A stretch of DNA of 64,000 nt from Rhodotorula mucilaginosa (Eukaryota > Basidiomycota > Microbotryomycetes > Sporidiobolales > Sporidiobolaceae), in contig CP137871.1 in NCBI GenBank assembly GCA_034406715.1, forward strand, positions 496,001 to 560,000. Reading direction: 5' to 3'. Below the pieces are notes generated by a model. The model was given only the letters and a program-made list of their open reading frames with translations. It searched no databases and had not been told where the DNA came from. Below, in pieces: positions 1 through 12,004 of this stretch. Every line of letters begins with the position of its first letter. The first letter of the stretch is position 1. Both the position numbers and the translations under genes were made by a program.

Positions 1-1699
1 CCAAGATCGAATCAGAGTACCGGAATGCGCGGGTCCTGCCAGCTGCACTCGTCGCGCAACAAAAGGGCGGAGTCGGTCCCGCGCGACCAGCTGGACCGGC
101 AGCCGCAAGCGAACCCCAAAGGAAACTCATCGAGGGTGCGCCACTGTTTCTCGCAAGTGGCGCTGGGCGAGGCGGTCGCTGACTCCGGTATCCTCCCCTT
201 TCCCTGCAGGTCCGATGGCGCAGACTGTCGAACAGCTGAGGTACGTAGCTGCCCTCGATTGGCATGGGTGCAACAGTGTACTGATAGCGGCCTCCCTCCA
301 GCTCGCAAGCCTTGACGACCGTCAACAAGGGCGACGCCTCGGTCCCCATCTCGCATGCCCAACCGACTCTCCTCTCGCAGTCCCTCATCCGGAGACGGGA
401 AGCTCGCCAAGTCAAGCCCGACTATCACGCGCCGTGGAAACTCACGCGCGTCATCTCGGGCCACCTCGGCTGGGTTCGGGCGTGCGCGGTCGAGCCGGGC
501 AACCAGTGGTTCGCGACCGGCGCAGGAGACCGGGTCATCAAGGTGAGCCCCGCCCCCCTAGTTTTGAGACTATCACGTCGCTGATACATGTTGCGTCTCG
601 CGTCCGCAGATCTGGGACTTGGCATCAGGAGAGCTCAAGGTCTCGCTCACGGGTCACATCTCGACCGTCCGCGGCCTCGCCGTCTCTTCCCGTTCGCCGT
701 ATCTCTTCTCGTGCGCAGAGGACAAGGTCAGGCGAAATCACTTTCTCCGCGTCTTGCGATCGCACGCTGATTCTCTTTCCGCCCGCACAGATGGTCAAGT
801 GTTGGGATCTCGAGACGAACAAGGTGATCCGGCATTACCACGGCCACCTGTCTGGCGTCTACTCTCTCGCGTGCGTTTCTCTTACGTCGTGGACTCGACA
901 CTCTCCGAGTCTCGATGCTGACGGATCTCGTTCCACCCAGTCTCCACCCGACGCTCGATGTCCTCGTCACCGCCGGTCGAGATGCCTCCGCTCGCGTGCG
1001 TACCCTGCTCAACGAGGCGACCTTTGCTGTCCTCAGGCACTGACTCTGACCAATTGACCTTCAAACAGGTGTGGGACATCCGAACAAAGTCGCAAGTGCA
1101 CGTCCTGACCGGACACACCGGCACCATCTCGACCGTCCAGTGCCAGGAGAGTGATCCGCAGGTCATCACGGGCAGCATGGACTCGACCGTCCGACTGTGG
1201 GACCTCGCCGCCGGCAAGACCATGACGACCTTGACGCACCACCACAAGAGCGTTCGGTCGCTCGCGATCCACCCGACCGAGTACAGCTTTGCGACGGGTT
1301 CGGCGGGGGGAAATAACATCAAGAAGTGGGCGTGCCCGAACGGGACGTTTGTGCACAACTTTTCGGGACACGACGCCATCATCAACTCGCTCAGCGTCAA
1401 CGCGGACGGCGTCCTCTTCTCGGGTGGTGCGTTGTTCTCGTCCCTCGTCGGCTGACCTTTCGAACGATCGACACCCTGCTGATACTTTATCCACACCGCA
1501 CAATGCAGGCGACAACGGATCGATGACCTGGTGGGACTACAAGACGGGCTTGCCGTTCCAGACCTCGCAGGACATTGCCCAGCCCGGATCGCTCGACGCC
1601 GAGTCGGGCATCTTTGCCTCGACGTTCGACCAGACCGGCTCGAGGTTGATCTTGGGCTGCGCCGACAAGACGATCAAGATCTACTCGGAGCAGACTTGA
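1..1699 (+). CDS. PRP46: Pre-mRNA-splicing factor PRP46 (PLRG1), 5' partial
   Basis: WD40 subunit of the NineTeen/Prp19-associated spliceosome complex, expected in the nucleus. The gene enters the window from the left; 408 codons are visible. Exons I infer: <1-156, 210-240, 302-542, 610-726, 791-870, 941-995, 1069-1426 and 1509-1699, all in compatible phases with GT-AG borders. The signature before the propeller, [18 protein letters not shown], and later blocks such as [20 protein letters not shown] and [18 protein letters not shown] match human PLRG1 almost residue for residue. Seven WD repeats follow, ending shortly after [11 protein letters not shown]. The basic C-terminal tail of human PLRG1 is absent, so this protein stops just after the propeller. 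The start codon lies outside the window. Identification is firm; the very short exon 2 is the least certain splice call. Confidence 0.93.
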
Positions 1700-2339
1700 T
1701 CGGTAATTTAGAACGCGCGATGCAAGATATCTTTGTAAAATCAGTACCGAAGATGGCCCGCGCGCTTCGGGCGATTCTTTTCCGTCCGGGAGGGCAGCTA
1801 GACTTCTGGTCCTTTTCTCTTGTGCTGCTTGATTAAGCATGCGGCCTCGTGCAGACGCTCCCCTGCGCGGGCGAACCCAGAAGCGGAGCGGTACCCGTAC
1901 TCCAAGTCCGGCAAAGTCCGTTCAGGTCACGTCGAGCTGACGTGGCACGCTTCCGCTGCTCCGCTTCGATTTCGCCTCAACCACTTTCGGAACTTCACGC
2001 TTCTCTCGCTCCTAGACACCTGCTCTTGAGAGCGACTGCCGCGACTAGACTCACTTAGATTGTCTCGGAGTGCCCTTACTTGCTTTGCCATACATCCCTG
2101 TGAGTGCCACGAAGCTCGCACCTCCGTCTTCCCCATCCACCTCCGAGAAATCCCCCAACCGGCCTCGTCTCGCTCCCTCACGCCTACCGGAGCATCGAGG
2201 ACTCGGAGAAAAAATCCCAGTGACTCTTCCGAAGAGCTACTGGTGGCACAGGAACCGCTCTGACCGTTGCGCTGACCTTGGTCTCGAATCCGTTTCCGAA
2301 ACAGACTCGACTCTCCCCACCAAGCACGACCCGTCCATC
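1700..2339. other. Intergenic region with FAS2 promoter and leader
   Basis: No coding potential is seen. The FAS2 frame stays open upstream to about 2070, but no ATG lies in that stretch, so it is leader rather than protein. A GTGAGT donor at 2100 and a CTGAC branch followed by an acceptor ending at 2304 suggest a roughly 205-bp intron in the 5' untranslated region. No convincing TATA box was found. Confidence 0.6.
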
Positions 2340-5300
2340 ATGGTCGCCGCTCCGGAGCTCCCGCTCGCGCTGAGCATCAGCTTCGCGCCCGAGTCGTCGA
2401 CCATCTCGATGACCATGTACGACCAGCCCGAGCAGGACAAGCCGGCCTTGCCGCTCGAGTTCAAGTACAAGTACGACCCTTCGACCCCGTACGCACCCAT
2501 CCACGAGATCGTCGAGGACCGCAACACCAGGATCAAGCAGGTAAGGGTTGCGCCAGCAAATCCAAGGCCCTTCCGGTCGGCGCAGGCTCTTGACGGGAGT
2601 TGCGACTAACTCATGTGTATTCCGCCCGCTTACAGCATTACTGGGACCTCTGGAACCTCGGCGGCAAGAGCGGCGAACAGTTCAGCCAGCTCAAGGTCAC
2701 CGACGAGTTTGTCGACGACGGCGCCACCATCTCGGCTGACGAGGTCGAGTCGTTCTGCCGCGTCGTCGGCATCGAGGGCGAGGCGTACAAAAAATCGTAC
2801 AAGCACGGCATGCAGATCCCGCTCGACTTTGCTATCAAGATGGGATGGAGGGTGAGTGGTCCTGATGGTTAGAACGAATTCCGAAGCGCACCACACTGAC
2901 CGGCTTTTTTTCCTGCTCGCAGTCGATCATGAAGCCCATTTTCCCGCCCGCCATCGACGGCGACTTGCTCAAGCTTGTCCACCTCTCGAACGGATTCCGT
3001 GTCTTTGACGACGCGCCCGCGCTCAAGGTCGGCGACGTCGTCAAGACCGTCTCGCGCATCGAGTCGATCACGAACAGCGACACCGGCAAGACCGTCACGG
3101 TCCGCGGCGTCCTCTACCTCACTTCGTCCGCCGACGCCAAGGGCAAGGAGGCTTCGTCGGACGACCAGATCCCGATCATCGAGGTCACGTCGTCGTTCTT
3201 CTACCGCGGAAAGTTCACCGACTTTTCCCAGACCTTCTCCCGCGTCACCCAGCCGACCTACTCGGTCCCGATCAACACGCCGCAGGCGCTCGCCGTCCTC
3301 CAGGCCAAGGAATGGTTCCAGTGGGACGACGACTCGAAGCCGCTCGAGGTCGGCACGACCCTCCAGTTCAAGCTCGAGTCGCACTACAGCTTCCACGACA
3401 AGTCGTCGTACACCATGATGAACACGACCGGCGGCGCCTACATCATCACGCCGGAACTCAAGCTCGCCGTCAAGGTCGCGACCGTCGACTACACCTCCGA
3501 GGGCGAAGGCGTCGTCATCGGCGATGCCTGCATCGAGTACCTCAAGCGCCACGGAACGGCGTTGAACCAGCCGAACATGCTCGAGAACGGCGGCTACACT
3601 CTCACCAAGTCGGGCCAGTGCACGTTCACAACCCCCGCGTCGAACCTCGACTACTCGCTCACGTCGGGCGACACGAACCCGATCCACACGAACCCGTACT
3701 TTGCGTCGCTCGCTTCCCTTCCGGGCACGATCACGCACGGTATGCACACGTCGGCTCGCACCCGCAAGTACGTCGAGCAGGTCGTCGCCGACAATGTCGG
3801 ACCGCGCGTCCGCAAGTACGAGGTCTCGTTCACGGCCATGTGCCTCCCGTCGCGCAAGATGGAAGTCCGCCTCAAGCACGTCGGCATGACCTCGAACGGC
3901 GACCGCCTGATCAAGGTCGAGACGGTCGATGTCGAGGCCGGCAACGTCGTCCTCAGCGGTACCGCCGAAGTCGCGCAGGCCCCGACCGCCTACGTCTTCA
4001 CCGGACAGGGTTCGCAGGAACCCGGCATGGGCATGGAGCTCTACAACAGCTCGCCTGTCGCTCGCGCTGTCTGGGACGAGGCCGACCGCCACCTCGGCGA
4101 GGTCTACGGTTTCTCGATTCTCGAGATCGTCCGCAACAACCCGAAGGAGAAGACTGTTCACTTCGGTGGTCTCAAGGGCCAGGCGACCCGTCAGAAGTAC
4201 ATGGACATGACCTACACTTCGGCCGACGCCGAGGGTCACGTCCGCACCCTTCCACTCTTCGGCGACATCGACCTGCGCACTTCGCGCTACACGTTCCAGT
4301 CGCCGACCGGTCTCCTGTACGCGACCCAGTTCGCGCAGATCGCGCTCGTCGTGACCGAGAAGGCCGCCTTCGAAGACATGCGCGCCAAGGGCCTCTTCCA
4401 GAAGAACTGCATGTTTGCGGGTCACTCGCTCGGAGAGTACTCTGCGCTCGCCTCGATCGCCGACATCCTCCCGATCTCGGCTCTCGTCGACGTCGTCTTC
4501 TACCGCGGTATCACGATGCAGCGCGCTGTCGAGCGTGACCACCTGAACCGTTCGAGCTACGGCATGGTCGCCGCCAACCCGAGCCGCATCGGCAAGACGT
4601 TCGGCGACGCCGCTCTCCGCGAGGTGGTCGAGACCATCTCGCGCCGCGGCAACATCCTCATCGAGGTCGTCAACTACAACGTCGAGGGCCAGCAATACGT
4701 CGTCGCCGGTCACCTTGTCGCTCTCCAGTCGCTCACGTACGTGCTGTTCACGCTCATCCCGACTCCGGTACGGCGAAGCTGACGATTTCCGGTTCCTTTC
4801 ACCTCTCTTAGCAACGTCCTCAACTTCCTCAAGGTCCAGAAGATCGACCTCGTCAAGCTCACCGAGACCATGTCGATCGAGCAGGTCAAGGAGCACCTCT
4901 GCGAGATTGTCGACGAGTGCGTTCAAAAGGCGCGCGACTTGCAGGCCAAGACCGGCTTCATCACTCTCGAGCGCGGCTTCGCGACGATCCCGCTCCCCGG
5001 TATCGACGTGCCGTTCCACTCGCGCTACCTGTGGGCCGGTGTCATGCCGTTCCGCACCTACCTCTCGAAGAAGGTCAACCCGGCGCACTTCAACGCCGAC
5101 CTCCTCGTCGGTCGCTACATCCCCAACTTGACCGCTGTCCCGTACGAGGTCAACAAGGAGTACGCCGAGCGCATCCACACTCAGACCTCGTCGCCGCGCT
5201 TGAACAAGATCCTCTCTGCCTGGGACGAGGAGCAGTGGGGCGCCCCCGAGAACCGCAACAAGCTCGGCTACGCGATCCTCATCGAGCTCCTCGCGTACCA

Positions 5301-8300
5301 GTTCGCCTCGCCCGTGCGCTGGATCGAGACTCAGGACATCCTCTTCAAGGACTTCAAGTTTGAGCGCCTCGTCGAGCTCGGCCCGTCGCCGACCCTGACC
5401 GGCATGGCTTCCCGCACTCAGAAGTAAGTCTTTTCCCTTCCTCATTCGCGCACGGCGCAGTCCCGCCGAACTGACCTGTCGACGCATCCCGCAGGCTCAA
5501 GTACGACGCTCACGACTCGGCTCTCGGCATCAAGCGCGCCATCTACTGCATCGCCAAGAACCAGAAGGAGATCTACTACCAGAACGACGACGTCACGGAC
5601 GACGCTCCGGCGCCCGCTGCCGCTGCTCCGTCTGCCCCGGCCCCGAAGGCGGCTGCTGCCCCCGTCGCCGCTGCGCCGCCCCCTCCCGCGCCCGTCGCTG
5701 CCGCTCCGGCCGCCGCCGTTGCCGATGAGCCGCTCAAGGCCGTCGACACTTTGCGCATCATCATCGCGCAGAAGCTCAAGAAGCCGGTCGCCGAGGTTCC
5801 CCTCACCAAGACGATCAAGGAGCTCGTCGGTGGCAAGTCGACTCTCCAGAACGAGATCCTCGGCGATCTCCAGGGCGAGTTCGCTTCCGCCCCGGAGAAG
5901 GGCGAGGAGATGCCTCTCGCCGAGCTCGGTGCCGCTCTGCAGCAGGGCTACTCGGGCAAGCTCGGCAAGTACACGACCGGCCTCGTCTCGCGCGTCGTCG
6001 GTTCGAAGATGCCGGGTGGATTCGGTCTCTCCGCCATCCAAGGCCACCTCAGCAAGACTTACGGTCTCGGCGCCGGTCGCATCGACGGCGTCCTCCTCTT
6101 CTCCGTCACGCAAGAGCCGCCCAAGCGTCTCGCGAACGAAGCAGAGGCGCGGGCATGGGTCGACCAAGTCGCGTCTGCCTACGCGTCGATGGCCGGCATC
6201 TCGCTCGCTGCCGGCGGCGGTGCGGCGGCCGCGGCTCCGGCCATGGCTTTCGCTGCTCCCGCTGCTGCTGGCGGTGGCGCCCCCGCTGCCGTTCCGGATG
6301 CGCCGCTCCAGGCCGTCGACACACTCCGCGCCATCATTGCGCAGAAGCTCAAGAAGCCGATCGCGGAAGTGCCCCTCAACAAGTCGATCAAGGATCTCGT
6401 CGGCGGCAAATCGACCCTCCAGAACGAGATCCTCGGTGACCTCCAGGGCGAATTCGCCTCCGCTCCGGAGAAGGGCGAGGAGATGCCGCTCTCGGAGCTC
6501 GGCGCCGCGCTCAACCAGGGCTACCCGGGATCGCTCGGCAAGTACACCACCGGCCTCGTCGCCCGCATGATGGGTGGCAAGATGCCCGGCGGTTTCGGCC
6601 TCTCGGCTGCGAAAGCCCACCTCGCCAAGGCCCACGGTCTCGGACCCGGCCGTACCGACGGCGCCCTCCTCGTCGCGCTCACGATGGAACCGGAGAAGCG
6701 TCTCGGCAGCGAGGCTGACGCCAAGGCGTGGCTCGACAGCGTCGCCTCGGCGTACGCTGCTCAGGCCGGCATCTCGCTCGGCGCCGCCGGCGGTGGTGGC
6801 GGTGGCGGAGCCGTCGGAGGCGGCATGATGATCAACACCGAGCAGCTCGACAAGCTCCAGGAGAAGCAGGACAACTTCGTCTCGCAGCAGGTCGACTTGT
6901 TCCTCCGCTACCTCGGCAAGGACTCGCGCGAGGGTCACCGCCTCGCCGATCTCCAGAAGGCCGAAGTCGCGAGCCTCCAGGACAAGCTCGATGCCATCTC
7001 GCGCGAGCACGGCGACGCGTACGTGCAGGGTATCCAGCCCGTCTTCAACCCGCTCAAGGCTCGCCACTTCAACTCGTCGTGGAACTGGGTCCGTCAGGAC
7101 GCCCTCATGATGTGGATGGACATCCTCTTCGGCCGCCTCACCACCGTCGACCGCGACATCACCGCTCGCTGCCTCGTCATCATGAACCGCGCCGACCCGG
7201 CTCTGCTGGATTACATGCAGTACGTCATCGACAATACGCCGACGGAGCGCGGCGAAACCTACGTTCTCGCCAAGGCGTTCGGTCAAACCCTGCTCGACAA
7301 CTGCCGCGAGATGGTTGGCCAGGCTCCGCTCTACAAGGACGGTTAGTCTACTCTTTCTTCCTACTTTCGCCGTCGCAAACCACGCTGACAGATTTTTGTC
7401 TCCCCGCAGTCACCTTCCCCACCGCGCCCAAGACGACCGTCACTGTCAAGGGCGAGATCCTCTCGGAGGAAGTCAACCGTCCGGGCGTATCGCGCCTCGA
7501 GAAGTACGTCGCCGAGATGGCAGCCGGCTCCAAGGTCACCGTTCAGAGCGTCAACGTGAGTCCTGCATCGCCCCGCCCTGGTTTGAACGACAAGCTCACA
7601 TTTTGTTTTTCGCCGCACAGCTCGACAAGGTCCAGGACCAGGTGGAGAAGCTCTACAAGCTCGTCAAGTCGCAGCCGCAAATCTCGAAGACGCACATGCA
7701 GTCCATCAAGTCGCTCTACACCGAGGTCGTCCGCGGTCTCGGAAAAGACGCGCCGCCTCCGACCACGCACAAGACCGGGACTCGCGCTCGTCGCCCGTCG
7801 AGCCAGTTCCTTCGCCCCGCCGCTGTCCAGGAGGCTACTTACCTTCCGGAGGACAAGGTCCCCCTCTTGCACCTCAAGCGCAAGATCGGCAACGAGTGGC
7901 AGTACTCGAGCAAGCTCACCTCGCTCTACCTCGATATCCTCAAGGAGATTGCGACGTCAGGCGTTACCTTCGAGCACAAGAACGCACTCATGACCGGTGT
8001 CGGCAAGGGTTCGATCGGTGTCGAGATCGTCAAGGGTCTCCTCGCTGGTGGTGCTCGCGTCGTCGTGACCACTTCGCGCTACTCGCGCTCGACGTGCGTC
8101 CTACCCTGACTTGGCTTTGTCGCGATCGCTCTGCTGACGAACACTACTTCAACCTGCAGCGTCGAGTACTACCAGGCCATCTACCAGGAGGTCGGAGCCA
8201 AGGGATCGTCGCTCACCGTCGTCCCCTTCAACCAGGGCTCGAAGCAGGACGTCGAGGCCCTCGTAGACTACATCTACAACAAGGAGAAGGGTCTCGGCAT

Positions 8301-11300
8301 GGACCTCGACTACATCCTGCCGTTCGCTGCGCTTCCGGAGAACGGCCGCGAGATCGACGGGATCGACGACCGCTCGGAGCTCGCTCACCGCATCATGTTG
8401 ACCAACGTCCTCCGCCTCCTCGGTGCCGTCAAGTCGAAGAAGGCTGCGCTCAAGCTCACGACCCGCCCGACCGAGGTCGTCCTCCCGCTCTCGCCGAACC
8501 ACGGTCTGTTCGGAAATGACGGCCTCTACTCCGAGTCCAAGATCTCGCTCGAGACGCTCTTCAACCGGTGGAGCTCCGAGTCGTGGGGCGAGTACCTCTG
8601 CATCGCCGGTGCCATCATCGGCTGGACTCGCGGTACCGGTCTCATGTCGGCGACCAACAGCGTCGCCGAAGGCATCGAGGCTCACGGATGCCGCACCTTC
8701 TCCGCCAAGGAGATGGCCTTCAACATCCTCGGTCTCATGCACCCGCTCGTCTTCGACGTCGCGCAGATCGAGCCCGTCTGGGCCGACCTCAACGGTGGCA
8801 TGGACAAACTCCCGGACCTCGCGACTCTCACGACCGACATCCGCACGAAGCTCAACCTCACTGCCAACAACCGTCGCGCCGTCGCCAAGGACCACTCGCT
8901 CGACTACAAGGTTCAGCACGGTCCCGCCATGGAGCAGATCCACCAGCAGGTCAAGGTCGCTCCGCGCGCCAACTTCTCGCTCCCATTCCCCGAGCTCAAG
9001 CCGATCGACGCGACCTCGGAGCTCGCCAAGCTGCGCGGTCTCATCGACCTCGAGCAGGTCGTCGTCCTCACTGGTTACGCCGAAGTCGGACCGTTCGGTT
9101 CGTCGCGTACCCGTTGGGAGATGGAGGCGAACGGCACCTTCTCGATCCAGGGTACTCTCGAGCTCGCATACGTCATGGGCTTGATCAAGCACTTCGAGGG
9201 GCGTCTCAAGGACGGCACCCTCTACGTCGGCTGGGTCGACGCCAAGACGAACGAGCCGCTCGACGACAAGGACGTCAAGGCCGCGTACGAGAAGCACATC
9301 CTCGCCCACACCGGCATCCGTCTCATCGAGCCCGAGATCTTCAACGGCTACGACCCGAAGCGCAAGGGCTTCACGCAAGAGATCGAGATCCAGCACGACC
9401 TCGAGCCGATCGAGGCTTCCGAGGAGGATGCCGCTCGGTTCAAGCGCGAGCACGGCGTTCTCGTCGACGTCTACACCGAGGACGGCTCCAAGTTCTTCGT
9501 CAAGTTCAAGAAGGGCGCGAAGCTCAACATCCCCAAGGCCGTTGCGTTCGACCGCCTCGTTGCTGGCCAGATCCCGACCGGCTGGTCGCACAAGGCCTTC
9601 GGTATCCCCGACGACATCGCTTCGCAGGTCGACCGCACCTCGCTCTGGGCTCTCGTCTCGGTCGCCGAGGCGCTCATGATGGCCGGTATCACCGACCCGT
9701 ATGAGCTCTACAAGTTTGTGCACCCGAGCGAGGTCGGCTCGTCGCTGGGCTCCGGTATGGGCGGGATCACGAGTATCTCGAAGATGTTCCGCGACCGCCG
9801 CGAGGAGAAGGACGTCCAGAAGGACATCCTGCAGGAGACCTTCATCAACACCGTCGCCGGTTGGGTCAACCTGCTCCTCCTCTCGTCGTCCGGACCGATC
9901 AAGGTTCCGGTCGGCGCTTGCGCTACGGCGCTGCAGTCCGTCGAGATCGCCTGCGACACCATTCTCAGCGGCAAGGCCAAGATCATGGTCGCCGGTGGCT
10001 ACGACGACTTCTCCGAGGAGGGCTCGTACGAGTTCGCCAACATGAAGGCGACTTCGAACAGCGAGACCGAGTTCGCGGCCGGCCGTGAGCCGAACGAGAT
10101 GTCGCGCCCGACCACCAGCACCCGTGCCGGATTCATGGAGTCGATGGGCTGCGGTGCGCAGGTGCTCATGTCGGCCAAGACCGCCATCGAGATGGGCGCC
10201 ACCATCTACGGCGTCGTCGCCTACACCGCCACCGCCACCGACAAGGCTGGTCGTTCCATCCCTGCCCCGGGTCGCGGTGTCGTCGGTACCGCTCGCGAGC
10301 TGTCCTCGAAGTACCCGTCGCCGATCCTCGACGTCACGTACCGCCGCCGTCAGCTCGAGTTCCGTCGTCGCCAGATCTCGCAGTGGCTCGAGAACGAGAC
10401 CGAGCTTCTCCAGATGGAAATCGAATCGCGCTCCGACGCCGACAAGCTTCCGGAGGACTACGTCGCCGAGCGCTTCGCTTCCATCGAGCGCGAGGCCAAG
10501 CGACAGGAGTCCGAGGCTCTGGCGACGTACGGCATGCTCGCCGGCCAGGACCCGTCGATCGCGCCGCTTCGTCGCGCTCTCGCCGTCTGGGGTCTCACGA
10601 TCGACGACGTCGGTGTCGCCTCGTTCCACGGCACTTCGACCGTCGCCAACGACAAGAACGAGTCGAACGCCTACAACGAGCAGTTCCGTCACCTTGGCCG
10701 TGCCAAGGGCAACGCGTGCCCCGTCATTGCGCAGAAGTGGCTCACCGGACAGTGCGTTCGCGTTCCTCTACTTTTCGCGCATCACGACTTGCTGCTGACC
10801 TCTCAACTTTTCCGACAGCCCGAAGGGTGGTGCTGCCGCCTGGATGCTCAACGGTATGGCTCAGGTCATCCTCAGCGGTCTCGTTCCGGGCAACCGCAAC
10901 GCCGACAACATCGGAGAAGAGTGAGTGTCCCTTTCGTCTCCCAGATATCTAGTCCGCGCGAATACTGACTCGTGCGTTTGAAGGCTTCGCGCGTTCGAGT
11001 ACCTCTTGTACCCGTCCAAATCGATCCAGACCGACGGCATCAAGGCCGGTCTCCTCACCTCGTTCGGTTTCGGCCAGGTCGGAGGACAGGCGCTCATCGT
11101 TCACCCGAGCTACCTCATCGGCTCGCTCGAGCCCAAGCAGTTCGAGGCGTACAAGCAGAAGAACGATGTCCGCAAGAAGTGGTCGTACCGTCGCTTCAAC
11201 GACGTGAGTCGTTTTTCAGCACCGCTCACTGAGGCTCTTTACTGATGTTTGCGCCGCCTTCCATTCGCAGTTCTTCGTCAACGGCAAGCTCGTCATCATC

Positions 11301-11843
11301 AAGGAGGGAGCTCCGTTCACGCCGGAGCTGGAGACGCCTGTTCTCCTCAACCCGCTTGCTCGTACCGTCGAGGACAAGAAGGGCTCTTACAGCATGCCGA
11401 AGGAGCTCCCGCAGTCGCCGTACCCGAGTGGCAACAGCAACGCCGCCATCGCCGCCAAGTTGGTCTCGTCCGCGACTTCGGGCGTCCACGGCGTCGGCGT
11501 CGACACCGAGATGATCTCGGCGATCCCGACCTCGGACTCGTTCCTCGAGCGCAACTTTACCGACGCCGAGATCGCCTACGTCCGCAAGGCTTCCGACTTC
11601 AAGGCGTCGCTCGCGGCCCGCTGGTCGGCCAAGGAAGCCGTCTTCAAGGCGCTCAAGACCGTCTCGAAGGGCGCCGCCGCCTCGCTCAAGGACATCGAGA
11701 TCGTCAGCACCTCGAGCGCCCCGCAGGTCGAGCTGCACGGCGAAGCCAAGTCGGTCGCGGACGCGGCCGGCATCAAGTCGTTCGAGCTGTCGATGTCGCA
11801 CTCGGACGACGTCGCCTGCGCCGTTGCCATCGCGCAGAAGTAG
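2340..11843 (+). CDS. FAS2: Fatty acid synthase subunit alpha with DH-MPT-ACP-ACP-KR-KS-PPT order
   Basis: Cytosolic type I FAS subunit, predicted 2931 residues from eleven exons: 2340-2540, 2636-2851, 2923-4736, 4812-5423, 5495-7341, 7410-7555, 7621-8093, 8160-10751, 10819-10920, 10984-11203, 11271-11843. Domains in order: hot-dog dehydratase (about 130-480, with [20 protein letters not shown]), malonyl/palmitoyl transferase (about 493-930, nucleophile Ser641 in [10 protein letters not shown], His813), two acyl carrier proteins (phosphopantetheine Ser1063 and Ser1254 in GGKST) joined by Ala/Pro/Gly linkers, ketoreductase (nucleotide loop TGVGKGSIG near 1736), ketosynthase (Cys2357 in VGACATALQ, His2593, His2634) and phosphopantetheinyl transferase (about 2810-2931). 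Yeast Fas2 has about 1890 residues and starts at the ACP; here DH and MPT, normally the C-terminus of beta, sit on alpha. The first ATG in frame was taken as start. All catalytic residues checked are present. Confidence 0.96.
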
Positions 11844-12004
11844 AATGTTTTTCCCTTTCTCGCTGGATTCTCGGACTGGATAACGCTTTCAGGATACACT
11901 TTCTTAGATTCTTGTGGAACTGCAATTGTGTTTGATGCCAACATGCGACGTTCAGAGATCACAAAGAGAGAGAGAGGATCGAATGGGCTCGAAATGGTCA
12001 GCAG

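Noticed and set aside
2070-2339. N-terminal extension of FAS2
   Set aside because: The frame is open but contains no ATG, and a leader intron probably removes most of it.
2869-5487. 872-codon open frame on the minus strand opposite FAS2
   Set aside because: It is the mirror of a highly codon-biased gene: C/G-ending codons leave few stop codons on the opposite strand. It has no family motif and is interrupted at FAS2 introns only by chance.
5442-7286. 614-codon minus-strand frame opposite the ACP region
   Set aside because: Same mirror effect; its internal repeat simply reflects the two ACP copies.
8149-10692. 847-codon minus-strand frame opposite KR/KS
   Set aside because: Mirror of biased FAS2 codons; very Val/Asp/Leu/Arg-rich with no motif.
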